DNA of 64,000 nucleotides from Nocardia aurea (GTDB lineage Bacteria; Actinomycetota; Actinomycetes; Mycobacteriales; Mycobacteriaceae). The notes below the pieces were generated by a model that was not told the DNA's origin, made no database searches, and worked only from the letters and a program-made list of their open reading frames with translations. This document shows positions 36,093-46,174 of this stretch, one piece after another (within the stretch, counting starts at the first letter, position 1; every line of letters begins with the position of its first letter). A program made the translations under genes and the position numbers. The stretch is from NCBI RefSeq assembly GCF_003123685.1, contig NZ_QCYJ01000020.1:1-64000 (forward strand), read 5' to 3'.

Positions 36093-36183
36093 GCCCCAAC
36101 ACAATTCGGCTCTCTGCGACTGACTTCGATTAGATGCTCCCATCAGGCCAGATAGCATTTCGCTATCGAAATGTGGATCGTGC

Positions 36184-36240
36184 TTTGTTGCATCATATTC
36201 GGGCGGATTCTGCTGAAAGTATGGAGTAAATGATGACCTC
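36184..36240 (+). repeat. junction-associated block, copy 2
   Basis: Resembles 25622-25678: CATATTCG, then TGCTGAAAG against TGTTGAAAA, then GAGTAAATG and GACCTC. It lies about 90 bp beyond the tRNA-Gly break, the same spacing as the first copy from the tRNA-Thr break. The remaining 230 bp before the next gene hold nothing recognised. Confidence 0.5.
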
Positions 36241-36469
36241 TTGAGGCAGGTGAGTTCACTCGCGTAGCCGGAGTCCGGGGGCTTGAGCAGTCCATCCCGC
36301 GTACGGTCCGCAGATCCACCAGGCCACCCGCTCGCACGTTCCGGCGATCGTGCAGCACCCTCATACATGAGATCGCACGTACGAAGATGCCTAGTGCGCC
36401 AGAATCTCTGGGGTGCCCCTTATCCCCTATCGAATGCAGGGTTTTCCACATCGCCCGCCAACTGGTCAC

Positions 36470-37414
36470 ATGGATGCCACAATAGCGATGCTGCAATGGG
36501 CGGCAGTTACTGTTGGCGTGTCCGCAACCTCCGCGTCGACCGGCAGTCGCCCGCTAGCCGAACTCTGCTGGCGCTCGGCCCTCATGGAAGCGAGCCTTGA
36601 GGAGCAAAGTAACCATTGGCTGAAGACAGTCGCTTACACAAGACTGGACGCCAGCGAGAAGTCCGCCGTCAGCTACTTCCTCGGCATGGCCCAGGCACAG
36701 CTGAGCAGCGACCTACTCCTGGGAGTGCCCACCCTCGTTCACCTCGACGTATACTTGCGAACCATCGGACGAAGCACCCGCAAAAGTCGTCCGGACTTCC
36801 TTGGGTATGACCCGATTACACGCGGTGCGGTTGTGCTGGAGGCAAAGGGCCGCACTCACGGATACACCGACGCGCTAGTTGCTCACGCGAAAGCTCAAGC
36901 GGGCAAATTGCCCTCGCTCGGCGGCGTCACCGCAACCGCCGAGATCGCCTCGGTCGCATGGTTCAACACCGATCGTGTGTGGCACGCGCTCCTCGTCGAC
37001 CCACCGCGCAAGCGTCAGGCCGCCGTGTATCCTGCCTTAGCCGTCCTCGCGACACACTATGTGCCAGTGGTGCGGGCCGCGATCGCCAGCAGATCCGTGG
37101 AAGACGACGGCGAACGTGTCCGGTTCGACGTCCGGGCCGCAGATATTGAAGTCAGCCTTCCCTCCCGCATCTTCCATTCACTCAATACCGAAAACAGTGA
37201 TGAACGAGAATCTTGGTCCGAGCAAGCGCTTAACGATGCTGGACACACCATCGCTGGCCTCTTCCGGCAACAAGCCGCGGCTGCCGAGACCTCGGTGCGA
37301 CCAAAACGCCTTGAGCGACAACGGATCTCGACTGACTATCAGGGTGGCGACCTCATCGGCATTCACCTCGGTGACTCCTGGATGGATCGCCCAGCCCGGC
37401 GCCCGACATCGTGA
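36470..37414 (+). CDS. putative PD-(D/E)XK nuclease-like protein
   Basis: A 314-residue protein. A helical N-terminal third contains EKSAVSYFLGMAQAQ. The middle has KSRPDFLGYDPIT followed by GAVVLEAKGRTHGY: an Asp, then a hydrophobic strand ending Glu-Ala-Lys, the usual PD-(D/E)XK core, with VAHAKAQAG as the next helix. The C-terminal third is unassigned. A restriction-like nuclease role fits its place before a Type ISP enzyme. The start is uncertain: ATG at 36470 lacks a clear ribosome site, and a GTG at 36413 is possible. Confidence 0.6.
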   Translation: MDATIAMLQWAAVTVGVSATSASTGSRPLAELCWRSALMEASLEEQSNHWLKTVAYTRLDASEKSAVSYFLGMAQAQLSSDLLLGVPTLVHLDVYLRTIGRSTRKSRPDFLGYDPITRGAVVLEAKGRTHGYTDALVAHAKAQAGKLPSLGGVTATAEIASVAWFNTDRVWHALLVDPPRKRQAAVYPALAVLATHYVPVVRAAIASRSVEDDGERVRFDVRAADIEVSLPSRIFHSLNTENSDERESWSEQALNDAGHTIAGLFRQQAAAAETSVRPKRLERQRISTDYQGGDLIGIHLGDSWMDRPARRPTS

Positions 37415-37568
37415 ACGATACGACCACCGTCTCCACGTTGAACTTCCGAAATGAGAGCCCGTCTACATCTTCCGCGCCGTAGACCTATATTTGCGGCACA
37501 CCTAGCGCGCGGCCTCGTCTGGTGTTCAAGGGACAGGGCTCCGGTTCCTGCGACGCCGTGACTGCCCC

Positions 37569-37868
37569 CTATCCGCGGATGATGATTTCGATCGCGTCGG
37601 GTTGCACCCCGTATGTGGCAGTCAGCCCGGCTCTTGCCTGGGCGATCGTCAGGTCCACTGCGGCTATCGGCGGTTCTGCCGCGATCGGGCGCACCGAAAC
37701 AGTCGGCTCGGGCATCTTCTCGAACTGCATGTCATCGACGCTGATTCGCAGTTCTTCGAGAGTCGCGTACTTGACGGGGTTCCGCCATCCACCCCAAGCA
37801 TGCGGGATGTGGATTCGCGCGTACTCGCTGACCTGAATCATCCACCGATCGGGCAGCGGCTCGTACAC
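37569..37868 (-). CDS. hypothetical protein, possibly a frameshifted remnant
   Basis: A 99-residue frame beginning with GTG and containing PLPDRWMIQVSEYARIHIPH and a C-terminal AGLTATYGVQPDAIEI. The protein-like pattern continues upstream in the same frame without any start codon (SGFLLGRIARIIPA), while a separate frame just upstream (38068 to 37838) starts well with MLLRELVDMSTPDPRSKVGY and then loses coherence. Joined by a one-base shift near 37950-37980, the two would give one protein of about 160 residues. Function unknown. Confidence 0.45.
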   Translation of the reverse strand: MYEPLPDRWMIQVSEYARIHIPHAWGGWRNPVKYATLEELRISVDDMQFEKMPEPTVSVRPIAAEPPIAAVDLTIAQARAGLTATYGVQPDAIEIIIRG

Positions 37869-38233
37869 GGCGGGAATGATCCGCGCGATGCGCCCCAGAA
37901 GGAACCCAGACCCGTGCGGCTGGTTCGCATCGAACTGCCCGCCCGGATTGTGCTGGTTCTGCGTGACGCGACAGCCAGGTCCTCGATCGGTTGTGGATAC
38001 CCCACTTTCGATCGAGGATCCGGGGTCGACATATCGACCAACTCACGTAGCAGCATGACCCGAGCCACTACCCTGGCAACGCCGGACGATTCATGCGGTA
38101 CTCATCGCCGTGTACCGCGGCGGCTCAACAAGCCGACTCGCGGCAAGCCAGATCGATGCCGCGGCCCGTTCAGGGCGGTGGTACCGGCAGGATGTTCGAA
38201 ACAGTTGTTGTCGTGGGGAAGGTGGGGCTGGTT

Positions 38234-41200
38234 ATGGGTTCTGTTCACGAGGTCATCGAGGCGTTCCGGCGGGCGCCGTCGAACTCTGAGCGGGGCACCA
38301 AGTTCGAGCAGCTGATGGTCCGCTATTTCGAGCTCGACCCGATGCTGGCCCAGCAGTACGACAAGGTGTGGCGGTGGAGTGACTGGCCGGGCCGCGACGG
38401 CAAGCCAGACACCGGTATCGATCTCGTCGCCCGTGAACGCGATACGGGGGAGCTAACGGCGATCCAGTGCAAGTTCTACGAACCCACCCAGGTCCTGGCC
38501 AAGGGCGATATCGATTCGTTCTTCACCGCGTCAGGCAAGAAGCCGTTCACCAACCGGGTGATAATCTCCACCACCGACCGCTGGGGTCGCAACGCCGAGG
38601 ACGCTCTCGAGGGCCAGACGACCCCCGTGCAGCGGATCGGACTCGCAGAGATCGCGGAGTCCCCGATCGACTGGGCCATCGCCTGGCCAGCGGGTGAGTT
38701 GCAGGTCGACCTGTCCGAAGCCAAACGGCACGAACCGAGACCGCATCAGGCTCAAGCCATCGATGCCGTGTTCGCGGGCTACGCCGCGGGCAACGAGCGC
38801 GGCAAGCTGATCATGGCGTGTGGCACGGGTAAGACGTTCACGGCGTTGAAGATCGCCGAACGCACGGCTGTCGTGAATGGCGGTAGCGCGCGGATCCTTT
38901 TCGCGGTCCCGTCGATCTCGCTGCTGTCGCAGACGTTGCGAGAGTGGACCGCCCAGACCCAGCTGAGTCTGCGGGCGTTCGCGGTGTGCTCGGACAAGAA
39001 GGTCTCCCGCTCGGCCGAAGACGTCGCCGTCCACGATGTCGCGATCCCTGTCACGACCACTGCGGCCACCCTCGCCGGGGAGATGGAGCATCGTAAGCGT
39101 GCAGCAGGGCTGACGGTAGTGTTCACCACCTATCAGTCCCTGCCCGTCGTGGCAGCCGCCCAAGCACAGCACGGGGTCGAGCCGTTCGATCTGGTGATCT
39201 GCGACGAAGCGCACCGCACCACCGGTGTCACCCTGTTCGGCGCGGACGAGTCGAACTTCGTGCGCGTCCACGACGGCGACTACCTCAAGGCCCAACGCCG
39301 CCTGTATATGACGGCCACACCTAAGATCTTCGGCGAGAAGGTCAAGGAAAAAGCTGTCGAACATTCCGCCCAGCTGACCTCGATGGACAACGAAGACGAT
39401 TTCGGCCCCGAGTTCCACCGCCTGTCCTTCGGCGCCGCCGTCGACCGTGGCCTGCTCACCGATTACAAGGTGATCGTGCTGACCGTCGATGCCGACCTCG
39501 TGGCCGCACCGCTGCAACAACAGCTGGCCGGGAAGTTCAGCGAACTGCGCCTCGATGACGCGTCCAAGATCGTCGGTTGCTGGAACGGCCTGGCCAAACG
39601 CGCCGGGAAAACCCCCGACGGTGTCGGGTTCCCTCCCGGGCAGCCGCCGATGAAACGGGCCGTGGTGTTCGCCAAGGACATCGCCGCCTCCAAACAGGTC
39701 GCCGACGTTTTTCCGTCCGTGGTCGACGCCTACCGAGACCTTCTCGCCGACAGCGAAACCGACGGCCACGAGATCGCTTCGACGAACCTGGACCTGTCGT
39801 GCTCGGTGCGCCACGTCGACGGCACCTTCAACGCCCTGCAACGCAACGCCGAACTCGCCTGGCTCAAAGCACCCGTGCCGGAGGGCGAATGCCGGATCCT
39901 CACCAACGCCCGCTGCCTGTCCGAAGGCGTTGACGTGCCGTCATTGGACGCGGTGATCTTCCTCAACCCCCGCAACTCGGTAGTGGACGTGGTGCAGTCG
40001 GTCGGGCGAGTGATGCGCAAGCCTACCGACAAGACCGACGGCAAGGACTACGGCTACATCATCCTCCCCGTCGCCGTTCCCGCCGGGGTCTCACCGTCGC
40101 AGGCACTGTCGGACAACCAGCGCTTCAAAGTGGTCTGGCAGGTCCTCAACGCATTGCGCGCACACGATGACCGCTTCAAGGCAATGGTCAACTCCATCGC
40201 GCTCAACGCCACCGGCACAGCCGACCAGAAGGCCGGCAAGGGCAGCGACATGCTGATGGGCGACCACATCGGACCGGTCAGCGATACCCACAACGAATCC
40301 ATCGCTGACACTGAAGTCGCCGACGGCACTAGGGCCGAGACCGACGCAGACGCCGGTCGGATAGCGCAGCAGATGGCGTTGTTCTCCCTGTCGGAATGGC
40401 AGGAAGCGATCGTGGCGCGCATCGTCGACAAGGTCGGCACCCGCGCCTACTGGGAAGACTGGGCATCCGATGTCGCCGACATCGCCGCCGCGCAAATCAC
40501 CCGCATCCGCGCCTTGCTCGACGACGCTTCCCCCAGTATTGCCGCCCAGTTCGGAAAGTTCGTGGATGGCCTCCGCGACAACCTCAACGATTCCATCACT
40601 CGCGAGGACGCGATCAGCATGCTGTCCCAGCATCTGATCACCAAACCAGTGTTCGATGCCCTATTCGCCGACCACGACTTCGCCTCCCACAACCCCGTCT
40701 CCCGCGTGATGCAGTCGATGGTCGACGCCCTCGGGGACTCCGGGCTCGAAGCCGAGACCACCAAGCTCGAAGACTTCTACGCCTCCGTACGGGTGCGCGC
40801 CGCCGAGGTCACCACCGCCGATGGCAAACAAAAAGTGATCGCCGAACTCTACGAGAAGTTCTTCCGCCTCGGTTTTCGCAAGCAATCCGAAGCACTCGGC
40901 ATCGTCTATACCCCCGTCGAGGTCGTCGACTTCATTCTCCGCGCCGCCGACCATGCATCACGCGACGCCTTCGGCCGCGGCCTGACTGACGAGGGCGTCC
41001 ACATCCTCGACCCCTTCACCGGGACCGGCACGTTCCTGACTCGGCTACTGCAATCCGGGCTCATCACCACCGTAGACCTGACTCGCAAGTACACCTGCGA
41101 GCTGCACGCCAACGAGATCATGCTCTTGGCTTACTACATCGCCGCAGTCAACATCGAATCCACCTACCACGCGCTCATCGGCAGGCAAAGCGCAACGGAG

Positions 41201-43177
41201 TACAGCCCGTTCGAGGGCATCGTTCTCGCCGACACGTTCCAGATCACCGAAGACGGCGACAGCCTCGACGCGATCATGTTCCCGCAGAACAACCAACGCA
41301 TCGTTCGCCAGCTCGCCACCCCCATCAACGTCGTCATCGGCAACCCGCCCTACTCCGCTGGACAGAACTCGGCGAACGACCTCAACGCCAACCTCGCCTA
41401 CCCGACCCTCGACAAACGGATCGCCGACACCTACGCCCTGCGCTCGACAGCGCAGCTGAAGAACAGCCTCTATAACTCCTACCTGCGCGCCTTCCGGTGG
41501 GCCACCGACCGCATCGGCGACACAGGCATCGTCGCGTTCGTATCCAACGGTGGATGGATCAATGACAACTCCGCGAACGGCATTCGACTGTCTCTCGCCG
41601 ACGAGTACTCCCGCATCTACGCCTACAACCTCCGCGGAAACCAGCGCACCGCAGGCGAGATCTCTCGAAAAGAGGGCGGCAAGATCTTCGGCTCCGGCAG
41701 CCGCAACACCGTCGCCATCCTCATCGGCATCAAGAACCCCAACCACACTGGCCCATGCGAGATCTACTACCGCGACATCGGTGACTACCTGACCCGCGAG
41801 GACAAACTTCACATCGTCAACGAGGGCACCCTCACCAGCGTCGACTGGCGGACCATCGCACCCGACATCCATGGCGACTGGACGAACCAACGCAGTGAAG
41901 AGTTCGAGACGTGGCCCGCGCTGGGAGGTAAGAAGGCTGACGGGGCGCAGGTGACACTGTTCGGCTCGTATTCGGCGGGCTTGAAAACGAGCCGTGACGC
42001 TTGGTGCTACAACTTCTCGCATCGTGCACTGATTTCCAACATCAGTCGAACAATCGACTTCTACAACTCTGAGACCGATCGGTTCCAGGAAATCCGCAGA
42101 GCCACCTCGAACCTCCCCAACGCGGAAGAGTTCATAACCGCTGACTCGAAACAGTTCAGTTGGGATCAGATCAACAAGAAACAAGTCGTACAAGGCCAGC
42201 GAATTTCATATGTGGACGAGAACGTCCGACTGAGCGCATACCGGCCGTTTACGAAAATGCACTCGTACTTCGATCGTCGACAGCAGCTCAACAACCGCAC
42301 CTACCAGCTTACGTCAATGTTCCCGACCCCGAATCACAAGAATCTCGGCTTCTATGTGGTAGGAACCGGGTCCGACAAACCATTCTCTACCCTGATGGTC
42401 GATGCGATCCCAGACCTGTCCTTCTGGGGATCCGGCGGCGGTCAGTTCTTCCCCCGCTGGACTTACCTCAAAGTTGAGGCAGCTGATGGTGAGTTAGATT
42501 TCGCCTCAGCGGACTCCATGGAAGCGGACGAGTACGGCTACAGGCGGATCGATAACGTCACCGACGGGATACTCGCCGTCTACCGCGCGGCGGTCGGTGA
42601 GCAGGTTATGAAGGACGACGTCTTCTACTACGCCTACGGCCAGCTACACGATCCGACCTACCGGCAGACCTACGCGGCGGATCTGAAGAAGATGCTGCCA
42701 CACATTCCCCTCCCGTCGTCACGAGAGCAATTCGAGCAGCTCACTGAGGCTGGCCGCCAGCTAGCTGATTTGCACACCGGCTACGACGATGTCGAACCAT
42801 ACCCGCTGGATGTGCAAACCAAGGCCGCTGCCCCGGATAACTGGGAGACGTGGCAGATGTCGAAGATGAGGTGGGGCAGGAAGCGAGATCCCGACACCGG
42901 CAAGAACATCGATGACCGCACAACCATTGTGTACAACGCAAAAGTCACGATCACCAGCATCCCGGAGAGCGCGGAACGCTACCTGCTCGGATCCCGGTCG
43001 GCGTTGGCGTGGATCATTGAACGGTACCGAGTCAAGATCGACCCGGCGTCGGGAATAGCGAATGACCCCAACGACTGGTGCGACGAACGTAACGACCCCA
43101 CCTATGTCATCGACCTGATCAAGCGGGTGACGACGGTCGCGGTCGAGACGATGAAAATCGTGGACTCGCTCGGCTGA
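38234..43177 (+). CDS. Type ISP restriction-modification enzyme (single polypeptide)
   Basis: A 1647-residue enzyme combining cleavage, translocation and methylation. The N-terminal Mrr-like nuclease has GIDLVARE near 60 and AIQCKFYEP near 77, giving the D-QxK core. The helicase has MACGTGKT near 194, ICDEAH near 325 and QSVGRVMR near 588. The N6-adenine methyltransferase has motif I DPFTGTGTF near 926 and catalytic NPPYS near 1037. The final 500 residues should be the target recognition domain. Order and length match LlaBIII-type ISP enzymes, which methylate one strand and cut after collision. ATG follows AAGGTGGGG. All motifs are intact, so it is probably active against phage. Confidence 0.93.
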   Translation: MGSVHEVIEAFRRAPSNSERGTKFEQLMVRYFELDPMLAQQYDKVWRWSDWPGRDGKPDTGIDLVARERDTGELTAIQCKFYEPTQVLAKGDIDSFFTASGKKPFTNRVIISTTDRWGRNAEDALEGQTTPVQRIGLAEIAESPIDWAIAWPAGELQVDLSEAKRHEPRPHQAQAIDAVFAGYAAGNERGKLIMACGTGKTFTALKIAERTAVVNGGSARILFAVPSISLLSQTLREWTAQTQLSLRAFAVCSDKKVSRSAEDVAVHDVAIPVTTTAATLAGEMEHRKRAAGLTVVFTTYQSLPVVAAAQAQHGVEPFDLVICDEAHRTTGVTLFGADESNFVRVHDGDYLKAQRRLYMTATPKIFGEKVKEKAVEHSAQLTSMDNEDDFGPEFHRLSFGAAVDRGLLTDYKVIVLTVDADLVAAPLQQQLAGKFSELRLDDASKIVGCWNGLAKRAGKTPDGVGFPPGQPPMKRAVVFAKDIAASKQVADVFPSVVDAYRDLLADSETDGHEIASTNLDLSCSVRHVDGTFNALQRNAELAWLKAPVPEGECRILTNARCLSEGVDVPSLDAVIFLNPRNSVVDVVQSVGRVMRKPTDKTDGKDYGYIILPVAVPAGVSPSQALSDNQRFKVVWQVLNALRAHDDRFKAMVNSIALNATGTADQKAGKGSDMLMGDHIGPVSDTHNESIADTEVADGTRAETDADAGRIAQQMALFSLSEWQEAIVARIVDKVGTRAYWEDWASDVADIAAAQITRIRALLDDASPSIAAQFGKFVDGLRDNLNDSITREDAISMLSQHLITKPVFDALFADHDFASHNPVSRVMQSMVDALGDSGLEAETTKLEDFYASVRVRAAEVTTADGKQKVIAELYEKFFRLGFRKQSEALGIVYTPVEVVDFILRAADHASRDAFGRGLTDEGVHILDPFTGTGTFLTRLLQSGLITTVDLTRKYTCELHANEIMLLAYYIAAVNIESTYHALIGRQSATEYSPFEGIVLADTFQITEDGDSLDAIMFPQNNQRIVRQLATPINVVIGNPPYSAGQNSANDLNANLAYPTLDKRIADTYALRSTAQLKNSLYNSYLRAFRWATDRIGDTGIVAFVSNGGWINDNSANGIRLSLADEYSRIYAYNLRGNQRTAGEISRKEGGKIFGSGSRNTVAILIGIKNPNHTGPCEIYYRDIGDYLTREDKLHIVNEGTLTSVDWRTIAPDIHGDWTNQRSEEFETWPALGGKKADGAQVTLFGSYSAGLKTSRDAWCYNFSHRALISNISRTIDFYNSETDRFQEIRRATSNLPNAEEFITADSKQFSWDQINKKQVVQGQRISYVDENVRLSAYRPFTKMHSYFDRRQQLNNRTYQLTSMFPTPNHKNLGFYVVGTGSDKPFSTLMVDAIPDLSFWGSGGGQFFPRWTYLKVEAADGELDFASADSMEADEYGYRRIDNVTDGILAVYRAAVGEQVMKDDVFYYAYGQLHDPTYRQTYAADLKKMLPHIPLPSSREQFEQLTEAGRQLADLHTGYDDVEPYPLDVQTKAAAPDNWETWQMSKMRWGRKRDPDTGKNIDDRTTIVYNAKVTITSIPESAERYLLGSRSALAWIIERYRVKIDPASGIANDPNDWCDERNDPTYVIDLIKRVTTVAVETMKIVDSLG

Positions 43178-43703
43178 ATGGCGCCGCGTGGAGTTGGCAC
43201 GCTTGAGAAAGTTCTGACAGGACCTCCGATCCGGGTGCTGACCGACCGAACTGTCTGACCTTGAGGTTCGCAGCGGCAAGGATTTGGATCTGCGATAGCT
43301 GGGTTATCACGGACCACGATGCACCTGCCTTCGACCAGCTTCGGATCCATGCCTCTATCAGGCGCGATGCTTCCCCCGGTGATGCGATGGGATGCGTCCG
43401 TATTCGGATGAATTCGGGACAAAAGAGCAACTTAAAGTCCACTGGAGATGTTGTCTCCGTAACCCTCCGGTCCAAGGGGTAGCAAACCACCATCCTGGCC
43501 GACATAGCGCGGAGGTAAGGGTGCCGAACAGGTCGGCTCGACGGGCGCGACCGCAGTAGTTCCCGGCGGTCGAGGCGCCCGAGCTCGGGCGATGCGTGAC
43601 GGAGTCGATAGCCTGGTCATCAGGTAACAACCATCAGGTGGATGCGAGCGAACATTGCGGTCTGATTTCCCCCTACTCTAATGCCCAATAAGGCTAATAG
43701 AAT
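43178..43703. other. 526-bp region without a supported gene
   Basis: The space after the restriction enzyme gene. Short frames on both strands lack start signals and domains. No tRNA, hairpin or repeat was recognised. The base composition is more AT-rich near 43640-43710, where the promoter of the next gene may lie. Confidence 0.45.
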
Positions 43704-44213
43704 ATGCCTATGGCAACGGAAAATTCGTGTTGCGAATGGAATGGCTGCACGCAGCCTGCAACACATCAAGTTCGGGCCGACTATCCCGACGCCAAGAGCA
43801 ATATATGGCATCTTTGCCGCGACCATGAAAAGGAGATCAAGAAGCAGATAACCCGCAGCCGTCGCCCAGCGCCGACGCCTCCTGAGCAGCCTGCGGAGCA
43901 TCAGTGCGGAAACTGTGGAGAGCCGGTGTCTATCGACAGCCCCGAGTGTCCCCGTTGCGGATCTCGCGACCGCGTGGTGCAGGTGGGTGAACAGGTGACG
44001 ATACGCGAGAAGTTGAAGGTCAAAGGCCGGAAATCTGGAGCGACGGGTAGGCCGTACTTCGAGGCCAAGGCGGAAGACAGTTTCACGCGCGATCTTGCTG
44101 CTGAGAGTGAAATCGTGCGTCACGTGAACCGAGAGGACGACACTTACATGGAGAATATCCGGCTCTATGACGGCACATGCATCACGAGTACATCGTGCCT
44201 TTCGGACCATTAG
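43704..44213 (+). CDS. zinc-ribbon hypothetical protein
   Basis: A 169-residue protein. The first 45 residues contain CCEWNGC and a later CRDH, a probable first metal site. Residues 68-88 form a zinc ribbon (CGNCGEP, then CPRCGSRD). The C-terminal part holds KVKGRKSGATGRPYFEAKAE and a positively charged then acidic pattern ending DTYMENIRLYDG. That tail resembles uncharacterised phage- and island-linked proteins. ATG codons at 43704 and 43710 are both possible. Composition is less GC-rich than the backbone. Confidence 0.6.
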   Translation: MPMATENSCCEWNGCTQPATHQVRADYPDAKSNIWHLCRDHEKEIKKQITRSRRPAPTPPEQPAEHQCGNCGEPVSIDSPECPRCGSRDRVVQVGEQVTIREKLKVKGRKSGATGRPYFEAKAEDSFTRDLAAESEIVRHVNREDDTYMENIRLYDGTCITSTSCLSDH

Positions 44214-44362
44214 CGCGGTGTGGTGATGACCGGCACCGGCAAGCGTATCTCGATGCGGCGGTGGTATTCACAGCGTGCAGTCGCGCTGCTGTAAGGTGAT
44301 CGGCCGCGATCCGCGTCTCCACAGTGACGCAAACGAAGGTTGCAGTGCAATCCGCACCGACT

Positions 44363-44869
44363 TCATCCCGGTACGGGTCCGTACTTCCAGCCGTGCGCCA
44401 GCGCCCGTCTCAACAGCGTTTTTGCTGCGAACTCGTGAGCCCCTTTGTCACTGGGTGGGACGCCGTTGTAGTCAATGTGCCCGTGGTCGTCTGGGACGTC
44501 GTCATTCATGGAGTCGTCCCATACGGTGAGGGGCTGTCGGACTAGGTCGCCGTCGGACGATTTGATTTCGATGGACTCGACTTCATCGACGGTTACCGCA
44601 TAGACACCCACGGGCGGCATGTAGGGCCTACCGTTGGCGTTGCATCGGGTTTGAATGAATTTTGCGCGGTCGTGGTACGCCTGTTCAGGAGTCATCGCCG
44701 AGCCTCGACCGATCGACAGATGATTGGAGTCTTTCTTGTCGGCGGCGCTGAGCTTAAAGGCGTCCGGAACAACCACTCCATTGACGCACCATCGAGCGAT
44801 GATCGGTCGCAACAGTTGCTCATTGCCGTCGGTCATGCGCTCACGTCGGCGGTTCTTGGGTTCACTCAT
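44363..44869 (-). CDS. hypothetical protein, second gene of an overlapping pair
   Basis: A 168-residue protein of unknown function. ATG has GAGGAG upstream and overlaps the preceding gene by 8 bases, so the two are cotranscribed. Features include a basic start (SEPKNRRRERMTDGNEQ), VDEVESIEIKSSDGDLVRQP, an acidic stretch DDSMNDDVPDDHGHID and the tail RRALAHGWKYGPVPG. No membrane segment or catalytic motif is seen. Confidence 0.6.
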   Translation of the reverse strand: MSEPKNRRRERMTDGNEQLLRPIIARWCVNGVVVPDAFKLSAADKKDSNHLSIGRGSAMTPEQAYHDRAKFIQTRCNANGRPYMPPVGVYAVTVDEVESIEIKSSDGDLVRQPLTVWDDSMNDDVPDDHGHIDYNGVPPSDKGAHEFAAKTLLRRALAHGWKYGPVPG

Positions 44870-46025
44870 CGAAGTGCTCCTCAGCAAGCCAAGAGTTGAG
44901 GCGGTCGGTCAAGTCGTCGGCGTCAGGAGGAACCCTGGCATCGGCGAACGTGCCCGCAGACAGGTCTGCCGTGTGTATGTAGAGAGCGCGGCTTGGCTCC
45001 ACTTCGATCGACAGTTGGTTTTCGGTTTCGTGCCAGTAGAACCGGACGCCGCCTTCCTCAGTCGGGGAGACGACGCGGGTGATGTTGCCCAGTTCGATCA
45101 TTGCCAGAACCACCGCGTGCCCGCGTTCGATGACCTCCGGTGAGATAGGTTCACCCGAATCGCCATCGATCCAGCCTTCTTCCAAGTCGGCAAGGTCGTT
45201 GAGCAACTGTCGGACCGCGCGGGCATCCTCGGTCACGTCGTTGAGATCCAGCGAACTGATGCTTTCCAGCCTGACCAGCCGTCCGTTGGCTTTGAACTCG
45301 CCGATGCCTTCCGCAACGCACTCGAAATGCTGTTCCTCATCGGAGCCGATGTTGGCGTTGACGCCCGTATGGAGGTAGGGCACAACGACTTCGTTCCCTC
45401 GCTCCCGATCTCGCACCGTAAGCCTGCCGCGCTCTGTGTCGAACTTGGTGACACGACCCTCAACAGTGACCTGCTCGGTGTACACGCCGAGAAGTTGCCC
45501 AAGCGCGTGAGCACGCGTTGCAGGTGTGTACCGGATGACCGTCTTCCACTCGATCTGATCTGTGTGAGCGATCTGGATCGCATCGTCACGATGGAGGGTT
45601 TGGCCGAATTTCTTGATCTTGGCGGAAGGGACGCTGCGCATCTCCGGCGGTATCGACCCGCTACCGGTCTCGGCGTACTCGATGAATTGTCCGACGATAT
45701 CGAGTGCCCTGGCGTAGTCGTCCTTGACCTCCCCCTCGCGGAATAGTTCGTCTTTTCCGAGCTCGCGGTCGTGCTCAAGTACGGGCACGGAGGACCCTTC
45801 ACCGATGCGGGTGAGCCTCAGTGTGATCTCAGAGTCGTAGCCTGCTGGAACACGTTGCCGAGAGGGGTTACGGTCCAGCCAGAACTGACGGACCAGCGTC
45901 CGTAGGATGTCCTCAAGGGCAGCGACCTCGGCGAGCGAGTCCGCAGGCATCCCGTTGGATTTGAAGCGTTGGCCGGACAGACGCATGGCCGCGATGATGC
46001 GGGACTCAGAATCGTCGCTGGGCAC
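44862..46025 (-). CDS. hypothetical protein, first gene of an overlapping pair
   Basis: A 387-residue protein, if GTG at 46025 is used; the start is uncertain because no good ribosome site precedes any candidate. The sequence is alpha/beta with several beta-rich segments (VEGRVTKFDTERGRLTVRD, then GNEVVVPYL), which suggest an OB- or SH3-like middle domain, and a C-terminal helical part. There is no recognisable family. The overlap with the next gene suggests a two-component accessory system next to the restriction locus. Confidence 0.55.
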   Translation of the reverse strand: MPSDDSESRIIAAMRLSGQRFKSNGMPADSLAEVAALEDILRTLVRQFWLDRNPSRQRVPAGYDSEITLRLTRIGEGSSVPVLEHDRELGKDELFREGEVKDDYARALDIVGQFIEYAETGSGSIPPEMRSVPSAKIKKFGQTLHRDDAIQIAHTDQIEWKTVIRYTPATRAHALGQLLGVYTEQVTVEGRVTKFDTERGRLTVRDRERGNEVVVPYLHTGVNANIGSDEEQHFECVAEGIGEFKANGRLVRLESISSLDLNDVTEDARAVRQLLNDLADLEEGWIDGDSGEPISPEVIERGHAVVLAMIELGNITRVVSPTEEGGVRFYWHETENQLSIEVEPSRALYIHTADLSAGTFADARVPPDADDLTDRLNSWLAEEHFDE

Positions 46026-46174
46026 GTTCGAGGAGGCTAGTCGAGTTCGCCTGTAACGGTGCTGAACTCGCCCAAGAAGCAACACTTTTCCGGTTCGATA
46101 CGCTCCGAGACCTGCTACTGGTGTGCTCTTGCATAGAACCGCCAAGGATCGTCCGAGGTATCCGTTCTACGTGC

